Under the pieces are notes generated by a model that saw only the letters and a program-made list of their open reading frames with translations, did no database searches and was not told the origin of the DNA. From Variimorphobacter saccharofermentans (GTDB lineage Bacteria; Bacillota; Clostridia; Lachnospirales; Lachnospiraceae), in contig NZ_JACEGA010000001.1 in NCBI RefSeq assembly GCF_014174405.1, positions 124,001 to 188,000 of the forward strand: a stretch of DNA of 64,000 nucleotides, read 5' to 3'. This document shows positions 46,534-54,629 of this stretch, in pieces. The translations under genes were made by a program, and so were the position numbers. The first letter of the stretch is position 1, and each line of letters begins with the position of its first letter.

Positions 46534-47958
46534 ATGAAAAAGAAAATTATGAAACTAATGGCTGTAGTTGGCCTTGGAATTACGATACTACTTAACAGTG
46601 AATCCCATGTCTATGCGGCTTCAGAAGAGATAAAATATGATGAGATGGACCAGTATTTACAAAAGGCTGTTAAGGAAACACATATTCCGGGTATGTCAGT
46701 ACTATTAGTCGACAAAGAGAAGGTACTATTCTCGAAGACCTATGGAATATGTGATAGCAGTGATGAATCCTTCATTATTGGCTCCAATAGCAAGTCGTTC
46801 ACGGCAGTAGCAATCATGCAATTAGTGGAACAGGGTAAGGTTGATTTGAATGATACAATTGATCGCTATCTTCCGGGAATTCATGAGGGAGACAAAATTA
46901 CAGTCAAGCAGCTTCTGAATCATACCAGTGGAATCAGTACCTATGATACCCAGGAGGATTTTGAGGTATCCTCTAAACAGGGAACTCATGTGTATGCCAA
47001 TGCCAACTATGGTCTGTTAGGAAAGATCATTGAAAGCGTAACAGGAATAACCTATTGCGATTATATTAGAACCAATATTTTCGAACCGCTTCAGATGACG
47101 AACACCTTCACTTCAATGGACGAAGCAAAACAGAACGGATTAATCAAAGGATATCGTAATTATTTCGGATTTATGGTTCCAGAGGACGTCTCTTATCCGA
47201 AGGAGGATACGAATGGATGGCTTTCCATTTCGGCAGGATATATTATTTCCAGTGCAAATGATATGGGGAAATATCTACAACTTTACCTAAATGGAGGAAA
47301 AGGCGTAATCAGCCCGGAAAGTATTGAAGCAATGTTCTATGACACGGTGAAAGAAAAGGGGACATCTGAATATGGGCTAGGATGGGGTACGATTAATGAT
47401 GAGAAGGAGCCTATATTCACCCATGGCGGCTTGGTGGAGAATTATATTACCCATATGTTTGTCCTGCCGGAGAGTGAAGTCGCCGGGGTCATTCTGATGA
47501 ACTATAACGATTATCTTGTTGGGAATAGCATGTCTGCTACCATATTACAAAATGTATGGAAAATACTGTTGGGAGAAAAGCCCAGCCATGTCAATAAAAT
47601 GTCTTATGAAATGAAACACCTGATTATTGATGGTATATACCTGCTAGTCATCTTAGTCAGTGTATTGCCTCTGATACGATACAGAAGCTGGAAGAAGCAA
47701 CTAAATAATATAAGAAAAGTAAGAATATGGATTGGATTTACCATATTACATGTCCTGTATCCGACCCTTCTGCTCTTTCTGCCAGGAATACTGGGGACAC
47801 CCTTCTATGTGGTAGGAGGATTTGTACCCGATTTATATCTGATCTTGATTATCAGTGCAGCCGTGGCATATGCAACAGGGGTAATTAAGGCTGCAACCAT
47901 TCTTCGACATGCTATCGATAAAAAGGAAAAAGAAGAAGCTCACAGTTCTGCGGCGTAA
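46534..47958 (+). CDS. Serine hydrolase (class C beta-lactamase family) with membrane tail
   Basis: A 474-residue exported protein: signal peptide about 1-28, then a beta-lactamase/PBP4-like domain with the SxxK nucleophile in GSNSKSFTAV, Tyr in YANANYG and HGG near the end of the domain. Two or three hydrophobic segments follow at about 365-460, so it is tethered to the membrane. Members act as peptidases or esterases; beta-lactam resistance is not implied. Start at ATG 46534 behind AAAGGGTGAG; a GTG 12 nt upstream is inside that site. Confidence 0.85.
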   Translation: MKKKIMKLMAVVGLGITILLNSESHVYAASEEIKYDEMDQYLQKAVKETHIPGMSVLLVDKEKVLFSKTYGICDSSDESFIIGSNSKSFTAVAIMQLVEQGKVDLNDTIDRYLPGIHEGDKITVKQLLNHTSGISTYDTQEDFEVSSKQGTHVYANANYGLLGKIIESVTGITYCDYIRTNIFEPLQMTNTFTSMDEAKQNGLIKGYRNYFGFMVPEDVSYPKEDTNGWLSISAGYIISSANDMGKYLQLYLNGGKGVISPESIEAMFYDTVKEKGTSEYGLGWGTINDEKEPIFTHGGLVENYITHMFVLPESEVAGVILMNYNDYLVGNSMSATILQNVWKILLGEKPSHVNKMSYEMKHLIIDGIYLLVILVSVLPLIRYRSWKKQLNNIRKVRIWIGFTILHVLYPTLLLFLPGILGTPFYVVGGFVPDLYLILIISAAVAYATGVIKAATILRHAIDKKEKEEAHSSAA

Positions 47959-47989
47959 TCATCCAGATGTAAATAGAACGACAAATAGG

Positions 47990-48061
47990 AAAAGAGGCAT
48001 CAGCCCGTACACATACACGGATATATAAAATCGGTGTTATGTGAGGGCTGGCGCCTCTTTT
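47990..48061. terminator. Bidirectional terminator
   Basis: AAAAGAGGC (47990-47998) pairs with GCCTCTTTT (48053-48061), and AGCCC with GGGCT inside. A and T runs on both sides suit the two convergent genes that flank it. Confidence 0.85.
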
Positions 48062-48112
48062 ATGTAATGATAGGTATTTCTTAACCTCTAAAAACTTCGA
48101 TACGGATCAATC

Positions 48113-48829
48113 TTATAGGCCTTCCATTCTCTTTACGCAGGCTTCATAATAAGTGTCATCAATTTCAATCCCTATGAAGCGGCGGTTCATTTCCCGGGCA
48201 GCGACTCCGGTGGAGGCAACGCCCATAAACATATCCAGAACCAGATCATTCTCATTGCTGGCTATCTTAATGATCTGCTTAAGAACAGCCAGGGGCTTCT
48301 GGGTAGGATGCTTGGGGGATTTCAGGCGCTCACTTCCCATACAGATGGGACTTTCGATAAAATTATGCATCTCGTTCTGTTTTGAGAAATTCCAGGTATG
48401 GCCTTTGTTCCACATACAGACTATCAACTCACAGCTGTTTAAGAAGGAGGATTTTCTGATATTCGGTACGGGATTGGTTTTATGCCAAACCATGAACTGA
48501 AAGGTATCAAATTCACTGTCGAATACCTCATGCCATTTGCCAATCAAATTGTAACTGGTAAATATGAAGATATTTCCCTTTGGGGAGAGAACACGCTTGA
48601 ATTCATCAAGAAAATCAATGGGGGCAAGCTCCTTAAGATCCCACTTGGCAACATCGTTGTTGATTTCACTTCTCCAATCAAACTTCATATTGCCAGTAGA
48701 ATACTTTGCGAGATTATAGGGCGGATCACATAGAATGAGATCAATGCTGCCATCGGGTATTTCCTTGAGCTTCTCCATACAATCCCCATGCATTAACAGG
48801 TATTTATCTATGGAATTTACATCTATCAT
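48113..48829 (-). CDS. Type II DNA methyltransferase (N4/N6 class)
   Basis: A 238-residue beta-class amino-methyltransferase: catalytic motif IV is DPPYNL near the N-terminus and the AdoMet motif (DMFMGVASTG) near the C-terminus. It would methylate cytosine N4 or adenine N6. Start at ATG 48829 behind AGAGGAG; an ATG seven codons earlier has no ribosome site. It is the likely partner of the restriction gene upstream on the same strand, separated from it by a family C element. Confidence 0.9.
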   Translation of the reverse strand: MIDVNSIDKYLLMHGDCMEKLKEIPDGSIDLILCDPPYNLAKYSTGNMKFDWRSEINNDVAKWDLKELAPIDFLDEFKRVLSPKGNIFIFTSYNLIGKWHEVFDSEFDTFQFMVWHKTNPVPNIRKSSFLNSCELIVCMWNKGHTWNFSKQNEMHNFIESPICMGSERLKSPKHPTQKPLAVLKQIIKIASNENDLVLDMFMGVASTGVAAREMNRRFIGIEIDDTYYEACVKRMEGL

Positions 48830-48865
48830 AAGGGGGTATTCTCCTCTCATATATCATAAGCTAAA

Positions 48866-49016
48866 TAGGTAATTGCAAAACTATATAATTGTGACCATTG
48901 TGTATACAGTGGATACATGTTCCGAAGCAAACCATAGCGGAAGGAGCGGGTTTGCGCAGGAATATGTATCTGCTGTATACACAATTAAGACATCTTCAGA
49001 GTTTCGCAATTGCCTA
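48866..49016 (+). repeat. Palindromic element, family C copy 1
   Basis: A 151-bp hairpin element. Outer arms TAGGTAATTGCAAAACT and AGTTTCGCAATTGCCTA; inner arms ATTGTGTATACAG and CTGTATACACAAT; then GATACATGTTCC against GGAATATGTATC; the apical part is GAAGCAAACC-ATAGCGGAAGGAGC-GGGTTTGCG. It fills the gap between the restriction gene and the methyltransferase gene. About 95 bp are over 90% identical to copy 2 in the trp operon. Confidence 0.9.
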
Positions 49017-49020
49017 ATCA

Positions 49021-49830
49021 TTAGCTAAAATACAGTTGTTTAATTCGGTCCAGAGCATTCTTTATATATGCGGAACTGCACCGGTACTGGTCAAAGATAA
49101 CATTATATCCCTCGGGATCATTGCAGACAAAGTTCCAATAATCGCGACCAATTAATAGTTCCTCTCCTGCGAAGAAGGTCTGAACCCGCTCTTGTTTCCA
49201 GGGGATACCCTCACCGAATTTATTATAGGCGGTTGCAAAGTATATTCTGATCGTATCCTTGTTCTGTAGGAAGTTCTTTAGGATAAAAAACTCATTGAGC
49301 AGCGCAATTTTCTCTGATTTTGCTTTTTTATTATCCAGATCACCACCCGCCTTTAATTCAATCAGGTAATGACAGTGCTTTTCCTCATCGTAGAAATAAT
49401 TATCCGTCTCATGTGCAGTGATAAAGCTTGTAATATTGGAAGGAACCAGGCAGTTAAAATTCAGATAATCCTCTACCTTTGGTTTGGCATCCCGCTTTTC
49501 GTAGGCAGTCATGAGATAATCAATGTGCTGAGTCTGCTGTGGCAGAAGATAGGATTCAATTCGGCCTCTTACGGTGTAGGATATCTTTGCAATGGCATTT
49601 CCCATATTCTCCAGGACCTTGCCAAAGGAACTGTCGAAGGAACGGACAAAGGCGGAATAAAACATAAACTCTTCCCCCAGCTGTGACATAAAGGCATTAT
49701 TCTTTTTGGAATTAATTACACCCAAGGGATCTGTTACCTCCAGGCTGTATCGGGTCTCCAGAACCCCGGCAAACTGTCGGATATGGGTGTCGACAATTTC
49801 TCTTATAATGGTTTCTTTTTCGTTTATCAT
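49021..49830 (-). CDS. Type II restriction endonuclease, TdeIII-like
   Basis: A 269-residue protein that I assign to TdeIII-like endonucleases by overall look: IELKAGGDLDNKKAKSEK gives the ExK part of a PD-(D/E)xK nuclease, and FATAYNKFGEG follows. The neighbouring methyltransferase gene (same strand) supports a restriction role. TdeIII itself cuts GGNCC, but the specificity here is not shown by the sequence. It overlaps no other gene; its upstream region holds family A copy 5. Confidence 0.75.
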   Translation of the reverse strand: MINEKETIIREIVDTHIRQFAGVLETRYSLEVTDPLGVINSKKNNAFMSQLGEEFMFYSAFVRSFDSSFGKVLENMGNAIAKISYTVRGRIESYLLPQQTQHIDYLMTAYEKRDAKPKVEDYLNFNCLVPSNITSFITAHETDNYFYDEEKHCHYLIELKAGGDLDNKKAKSEKIALLNEFFILKNFLQNKDTIRIYFATAYNKFGEGIPWKQERVQTFFAGEELLIGRDYWNFVCNDPEGYNVIFDQYRCSSAYIKNALDRIKQLYFS

Positions 49831-49923
49831 AGCACTACTCCTTAAGTATCAATTATACCATGTAATCAATAATCGTCAAAGTAAAATATGAACAAATTTT
49901 CGATTGTTGTTCTATGTGACTGG

Positions 49924-50143
49924 GAAGAACCGATAGAAAGGGCGAATGCATAACATACCAGCAGGGATATCACTTCCCTCACACACAGACGGAAGTACAT
50001 ATTGCAAAATTTGGTATGTATCAGACGAACTTAAAAGTTCGCCTCATCCATACAAATTTTACAACAAGTTCTTCCGACAGTGTATTATGGTAAGTGATAT
50101 CCCTGCTGGTATGTTATGCATTTGCCCCTTCTATCGGTTCTTC
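49924..50143 (+). repeat. Long palindromic element, family A copy 5
   Basis: A 220-bp palindrome with outer arms GAAGAACCGATAGA and TCTATCGGTTCTTC. GCATAACATACCAGCAGGG pairs with CCCTGCTGGTATGTTATGC. Core strings are CCTCACACACAGACGGAAG and GTTCTTCCGACAGTGTATTATGG. Apical hairpin CGAAC-TTAAAA-GTTCG. Closest to copy 3 in outer arms. Confidence 0.9.
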
Positions 50144-50184
50144 GTCAGAACAAGGGCTCTAAAGTACAGAGCTCTTGTTCCGAC
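50144..50184. terminator. Hairpin attached to family A copy 5
   Basis: GTC-A-GAACAAGGGCTCT faces AGAGCTCTTGTTC-C-GAC around AAAGTAC. It sits 5 bp after the hemerythrin stop (minus strand) and may end that transcript. It equals the hairpin after copy 3 with paired substitutions (GTTACA/TGTAAC there, GAACA/TGTTC here). Confidence 0.55.
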
Positions 50185-50189
50185 TAGTG

Positions 50190-50762
50190 CTAATATTCTT
50201 CTTTGTGTAAATACTTCTCTTCTAAGGATACAAGGAGATCCCGGTAACGTTCCTGAATGCCCTGGTTCCAGGCATCTGCTTCAAACAGTTCCGTGTCCGA
50301 ATCTACTTTTTCCAGGATTTCGGGGGATAACTGGCGTTCAGCAAAGGTGTATACGACGGAATTCTCTTTCTCGATATGTCTTCTTAGAAGATGAGTATAG
50401 CTGATGGCATTTGCAATTACATCAAGCTTGCTCATCTCATCACCGGACTTCACCCGTTGCAACGCTTCCTCCAATTCCTTGATGAACAAACGACCGGAAT
50501 CGTGTTCGACAAGCATCCCATGGGTTATCAGTTTATTTCCTAGCGGACCAAGGTGTGTAACCATTTCATGAAATAACAGCTTCTCTTCCTTTCCATGATG
50601 GTGTGCGTCAGCAAAATTTCGTATGAAATCAATCATTTTCTCAAAGTCTTCATAACAAATGGAAGCTCCCTTCAGGATTCCATAACATGCGTTTCGTACA
50701 ACGTCCAGCATGCGAAGGATGGATTGGTGCTCCTCCATCATCAGGATTATACTGCGATTCAT
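50190..50762 (-). CDS. Hemerythrin-like di-iron protein
   Basis: A 190-residue HHE-domain protein. Iron ligands are seen in MEEHQSIL, AHHHGKEE, HGMLVEHD and HLLRRHIEKEN. The family binds O2 or NO or stores iron; near Hcp a role in nitric-oxide or oxygen defence is likely. Its start overlaps the stop of the upstream gene by ATGA, so the two are translationally coupled. Confidence 0.9.
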   Translation of the reverse strand: MNRSIILMMEEHQSILRMLDVVRNACYGILKGASICYEDFEKMIDFIRNFADAHHHGKEEKLLFHEMVTHLGPLGNKLITHGMLVEHDSGRLFIKELEEALQRVKSGDEMSKLDVIANAISYTHLLRRHIEKENSVVYTFAERQLSPEILEKVDSDTELFEADAWNQGIQERYRDLLVSLEEKYLHKEEY

Positions 50763-51421
50763 GAATGCACTTCCTCTCTTTCATGATATTTATTAATTAC
50801 TCTTATTCTGTAGGATACTTCATCCGGTCTGTCAAAAGCAAACCGCAATTGATCTGTAGCTTCCAGTTCGCTTACAAAGCCTTCGATCCAATAGTCCCGT
50901 AGGGCGTAATAGATCGAGATATCTCCGTTCACTTCATCCCAATAGGTGCTGTGAACACAGGTTGCACGGGACCAGATAACCTCGTTCTCATTATTTGCAA
51001 CAAGACGATTCGCATGATCACAGGGCATACCATCCAGTAGAAGATCAGAGATTGCTTTATATACATCGGATGGATTCTGAAGGGTGTCCTTCATAGATTG
51101 AGCGAACGTTTTGCCATTGGCTGATACGATGCTCTGAATTTCAGTCAGTGACTCCGGATGGGAAGCCAGTAAGGTTGTAATACAATAAGCATATTTATAT
51201 TCAACCTGGGATACCCGTTCCTGCAACCATCCGTGGATATTCCCCTGATCTATCATTTCCTCCAGCGGTTTGTTTTCAAAGGTACCGAAGGTCTCCTCAC
51301 AGTATTCTCTTAAGGATACACCATAGCTTTCTCCGAGAAGGTAGAGTTTATCTACGATATCCTGTTGGAGCTTAATTTTATTATATAACCAATAATGGAT
51401 TGGACCTAAAAATGCACTCAT
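50759..51421 (-). CDS. Unidentified protein of the hcp-hemerythrin operon
   Basis: A 220-residue soluble protein that I cannot assign. It has a mixed helical profile, no signal peptide, and two conserved-looking Cys/His pairs (MPCDHANRLV near 130 and TCVHSTYWDE near 155) that could hold a metal or haem. It is coupled to the hemerythrin gene by a 4-bp overlap and lies downstream of hcp, so a role in nitrosative or oxidative stress is inferred from position only. Confidence 0.75.
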   Translation of the reverse strand: MSAFLGPIHYWLYNKIKLQQDIVDKLYLLGESYGVSLREYCEETFGTFENKPLEEMIDQGNIHGWLQERVSQVEYKYAYCITTLLASHPESLTEIQSIVSANGKTFAQSMKDTLQNPSDVYKAISDLLLDGMPCDHANRLVANNENEVIWSRATCVHSTYWDEVNGDISIYYALRDYWIEGFVSELEATDQLRFAFDRPDEVSYRIRVINKYHEREEVHS

Positions 51422-51452
51422 AAAATACTCCTTTATACATGGTCGGTTGCTC

Positions 51453-51613
51453 TAACTTACCATAATGCACTGTCAGAAGAACTTGTTACTGTATTTTGTA
51501 TGTCTCAGGCGAATACTTAGATTCACCTGAGACATATAAAATCAGTGACATGTACTTCTGTCTGTGTGAGAGGTAAGTCATAATCATGTAAGTATATTAT
51601 GCAACAGCCCTGC
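51453..51613 (-). repeat. Family A element, copy 6, one arm degraded
   Basis: Core strings AACTTACCATAATGCACTGTC, GAAGAAC and CTTCTGTCTGTGTGAGAGGTAA are kept, with apical hairpin TGTCTCAGGCGAAT facing ATTCACCTGAGACA. The outer 3' arm (TTATGCAACAGCCC) remains, but the 5' arm is no longer complementary. Located between hcp and the next gene. Confidence 0.8.
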
Positions 51614-51636
51614 ATTGCCTATTCGTAGTAGTAATA

Positions 51637-53274
51637 TTATTCTAAGAATAACTTTATGTCATCCTCTACTGTACCGATTCCTGCAATACCAAAGTTTTCG
51701 ACTAAAACCTTAGCTACATTGGGGGATAGGAAAGCAGGTAATGTCGGTCCTAAGTGAATATTCTTCACTCCAAGGTAGAGTAAGGAAAGAAGAACGATAA
51801 CGGCCTTTTGCTCATACCATGCAATATTAAAGGCAAGAGGAAGCTCGTTAATATCCTGAAGCTCAAATACCTCTTTTAACTTGAGGGCGATTAATGCGAG
51901 AGAGTAGGAGTCATTACACTGACCGGCATCCAGTACTCTCGGTATACCGTTGATGTCACCTAGATCCAGCTTGTTATACTTATATTTAGCACAGCCTGCA
52001 GTTAATATTACAGTATCCTTCGGAAGTGCCTTCGCAAAGTCTGTATAATAATTTCTTGCTTTTTGTCTACCATCACAGCCTGCCATAACAAAGAATTTCT
52101 TAATCGCGCCAGATTTAACTGCTTCAACAATCTGATCCGCCAATTGAAGAACCTGATTATGCGCAAATCCGCCAATAATTTCACCCTGTTCGATCTCAAT
52201 CGGAGGCTCACAGGTCTTTGCAAGCTCAATAATCGGTGTAAAGTCCTTAATACCGTTTTCATCTCTTTCAATATGAACGCATCCGGTAATTCCGGTGGCA
52301 CCTGTGGTGAACAGACGGTTTTTATAGGAAGCGGCAGGGGGAACTACACAGTTTGTAGTCATTAAAATCGGGCCACGGAAGCTTTCGAACTCTTCCTTCT
52401 GCTTCCACCATGCATTACCGTAGTTACCGATGAAATTTTTATATTTCTTGAAGGCAGGGTAGTAATGTGCCGGAAGCATCTCAGAATGGGTATAAACGTC
52501 TACACCCGTTCCCTGAGTCTGCTCAAGGAGCTGCTCTAAATCTCTTAAATCATGTCCTGATATAAGAATACCAGGTCTGCTGCCTACGCCGATGTTTACT
52601 TTGGTTATCTCAGGGTTACCGTAGGTACCTGTATTGGCACTATCAAGAAGAGCCATTCCGTCCACACCGAATTTACCGGTCTCCAGAGTAAGACCAATCA
52701 GATCATCGATGCTTAAGGTGTCATCCAAGGTGGCAGCAAGTGCTTTCTGCATAAATGCACTGATCTCAGCGTTGTCATAACGTAATTCATTGGCATGCTT
52801 CATATATGCAGCAAGACCCTTTAAGCCATATACGATAAGCTCTCTTAAGCTTCTTACATCTTCATTTTCTGTTCTCAGTACACCGACAGTAAGGGATTTT
52901 TCATCCAGTGCCTCACGGGTATCTGCACTCCACAATGCTGCATCGGGAAGAGAAGAAGTATCTTTCAAATTTTCCAACAGACGGTTTTTGATGGACAGTG
53001 TTTCAAACACTCTCTGATAGAAGATCTCATCATCAAAATTAGCGTTTGTAATCGTTGTGAAGAGGTTAATGGTAATATAGTGGTTAACCTCGGCTGAGAT
53101 TTCCTCTCCTTGTGCTCTGAGTGCGGTGGTAACAGCACTTAACCCTTTGGTGGTATAAATGAGTAAATCCTGTATTCTTGATAAAGCGGGAGATTTCCCA
53201 CATACACCAAACTGGGTACATCCGGTACAGCCTGCAGTTTCCTGACATTGATAACAAAACATCTTATTTTCCAT
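51637..53274 (-). CDS. hcp: Hydroxylamine reductase / hybrid-cluster protein
   Basis: A 545-residue Hcp. The N-terminal iron-sulfur site is C7-x2-C10-x8-C19-x5-C25, the 4Fe-4S type of strict anaerobes. GHDLRDLE, a TNCVVPP segment and AGCDGR/AGCAKYK carry ligands of the hybrid Fe-S-O cluster. Hcp acts as an NO reductase and/or protein S-nitrosylase in nitrosative stress. The regulator gene is divergent, 180 bp away. Confidence 0.96.
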   Translation of the reverse strand: MENKMFCYQCQETAGCTGCTQFGVCGKSPALSRIQDLLIYTTKGLSAVTTALRAQGEEISAEVNHYITINLFTTITNANFDDEIFYQRVFETLSIKNRLLENLKDTSSLPDAALWSADTREALDEKSLTVGVLRTENEDVRSLRELIVYGLKGLAAYMKHANELRYDNAEISAFMQKALAATLDDTLSIDDLIGLTLETGKFGVDGMALLDSANTGTYGNPEITKVNIGVGSRPGILISGHDLRDLEQLLEQTQGTGVDVYTHSEMLPAHYYPAFKKYKNFIGNYGNAWWKQKEEFESFRGPILMTTNCVVPPAASYKNRLFTTGATGITGCVHIERDENGIKDFTPIIELAKTCEPPIEIEQGEIIGGFAHNQVLQLADQIVEAVKSGAIKKFFVMAGCDGRQKARNYYTDFAKALPKDTVILTAGCAKYKYNKLDLGDINGIPRVLDAGQCNDSYSLALIALKLKEVFELQDINELPLAFNIAWYEQKAVIVLLSLLYLGVKNIHLGPTLPAFLSPNVAKVLVENFGIAGIGTVEDDIKLFLE

Positions 53275-53357
53275 TCTTATACGCTCCTTTTTTTATTAAT
53301 GTTATCAAGGAAGGCGGGTGCATTCCTTGTATCATGATTGTTCTGGGTTTGTTTTCC

Positions 53358-53386
53358 TTGATTTTCAAGAACAAGATGAGTATAAT
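53358..53386 (+). promoter_or_regulatory. Promoter of the Crp/Fnr-family gene
   Basis: TTGATT (53358-53363), 17-nt spacer, TATAAT (53381-53386), giving a leader of about 60 nt that contains the palindrome at 53406. Confidence 0.7.
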
Positions 53387-53405
53387 ACAGTTAGCAGATT
53401 GAAAA

Positions 53406-53421
53406 TGTAGCTATAGCTACA
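53406..53421. promoter_or_regulatory. 16-bp perfect palindrome, candidate HcpR operator
   Basis: TGTAGCTATAGCTACA has perfect dyad symmetry, the shape expected for a Crp/Fnr-family site. It lies just after the start of transcription of the regulator gene, so binding there could repress the regulator; its distance from hcp (about 130 bp) makes direct activation of hcp less clear. Confidence 0.55.
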
Positions 53422-53453
53422 ATGTGAAATGGCATCGAAAGAAGGAGGTACCG

Positions 53454-54155
53454 GTGGAAAAATATTATCCTATTATAAAAAAATGCGCTTTATTTCGTAC
53501 CATAGCAGAAGATGAGTATGCAAAGATGATGAACTGCATGGGAGCACAGGTAAAAGGCTTCCGTTCAGAGGAATATGTTTTTTTAGCTGGTGATGAAGTC
53601 AGTACCGTTGGAGTTGTACTGACCGGAGTGGTTGAGATCATGAAGGAAAACCTGGCCGGCAACAAGCATATCGTTGCATTTTTAGAGCCCTCGGATATGT
53701 TCGCGGAGGGGATTATCTGTACAAAAAGTCGTATTTCTCCGGTTACTGTACGGGTAAAGGAGGATTCGAAAATTCTATTTATCCCTTATGCAAGAATCAT
53801 CAAGTCCTGTGGCAATGGATGTAACTTTCATATTACGCTGATACAGAATATGATGGTGGTATTGGGAGAGAAGAATGTTAATCTGAATCGTAAGCTGGAG
53901 CTGCTCTCTCTGAAGGGAATGAGAGAGAAGATTGCAAGCTTTTTAATCGCTGAATCCAATGACCGTGGCAGCAGTATGTTTCAGATTATGCTCAATCGAA
54001 CGGAGCTCGCTGATTATCTGAATGTGGCGAGAACCTCGATGTGCAGGGAGCTGGCACGGATGAAGGACGAAGGACTTATCGATTATTACGGAAATAGCTT
54101 TAAGCTTATTAATAAAAAAGAATTGTTAGAATGTCTGGAGAAGAATGAGCGGTAG
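53454..54155 (+). CDS. Crp/Fnr-family regulator, likely HcpR-type
   Basis: A 233-residue regulator: cyclic-nucleotide-binding-like beta-roll about 20-125 and winged helix-turn-helix about 150-215 with ADYLNVARTSMCRELARMKDEG. There is no Fnr-type N-terminal Cys cluster. Start GTG 53454 is chosen because AAGGAGG lies 5 nt before it; the frame runs on to 53424 without such a site. Divergence from hcp suggests it controls nitrosative-stress genes like HcpR. Confidence 0.85.
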   Translation: MEKYYPIIKKCALFRTIAEDEYAKMMNCMGAQVKGFRSEEYVFLAGDEVSTVGVVLTGVVEIMKENLAGNKHIVAFLEPSDMFAEGIICTKSRISPVTVRVKEDSKILFIPYARIIKSCGNGCNFHITLIQNMMVVLGEKNVNLNRKLELLSLKGMREKIASFLIAESNDRGSSMFQIMLNRTELADYLNVARTSMCRELARMKDEGLIDYYGNSFKLINKKELLECLEKNER

Positions 54156-54229
54156 CAAGCAACAATAACATAGCGTAAATTTTTGCAGGAATATAAATAT
54201 AGAGTAAGAGAACAGCAATAAAATTACAT

Positions 54230-54258
54230 TTGACAGATGGAATAATCTGTAGTAGAAT
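54230..54258 (+). promoter_or_regulatory. trp operon promoter
   Basis: TTGACA (54230-54235), 17-nt spacer, TAGAAT (54253-54258). It lies directly before the T-box leader. Confidence 0.85.
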
Positions 54259-54282
54259 GACATAAATATTAATCAAACTGAT

Positions 54283-54546
54283 GATTGAGAAGAGTAGTTA
54301 GGTACAATCGAAATCCAGAGAGTTGCAGATTGGTGTGATTGCAGCAGACAGGTTCCTAATGAATGGACTCATGAAGGTGGAAAGAAAGGCGCGAGCTGAG
54401 TAATGTCCAACGGTTGTCCTCCGTTACAGGGAATAGGTGTTAGAATGCACTGATTAGAGAGCATGTAGTAATTACATGAAGTTAGGTGGTACCGCAGAAG
54501 CATAAGCTTTTGTCCTAAATGAGATTTAGGATAAAAGCTTTTTTTA
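54283..54546 (+). promoter_or_regulatory. T-box riboswitch, tryptophan-specific
   Basis: A T-box leader upstream of trpD. GAGAAGAGTAG starts stem I. AGAG and other T-box internal motifs follow. The probable specifier is TGG (54364-54366) in GAATGGAC, the Trp codon. The T-box sequence TTAGGTGGTACCGC is at 54482-54495. The terminator is AAGCTTTT-GTCCTAAA facing TTTAGGA-TAAAAGCTT plus TTTTTTT (to 54546). Uncharged tRNA-Trp would stabilise the antiterminator and switch on trpDCFBA. Confidence 0.95.
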
Positions 54547-54629
54547 TGACCTTTAATTACTTTATTACTATTAATTACTATCATTTCTAAAAATAAAATT
54601 ATTAATTAATACCATAAGGAGGAGAATGT

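Noticed and set aside
49021-49830. Firm GGNCC specificity for the restriction enzyme
   Set aside because: Only general resemblance to TdeIII was judged by eye; specificity cannot be read from the sequence.
2719-51613. CRISPR-like interpretation of the dispersed repeats
   Set aside because: Copies are single, kilobases apart and palindromic over their whole length, with no spacers and no cas genes.
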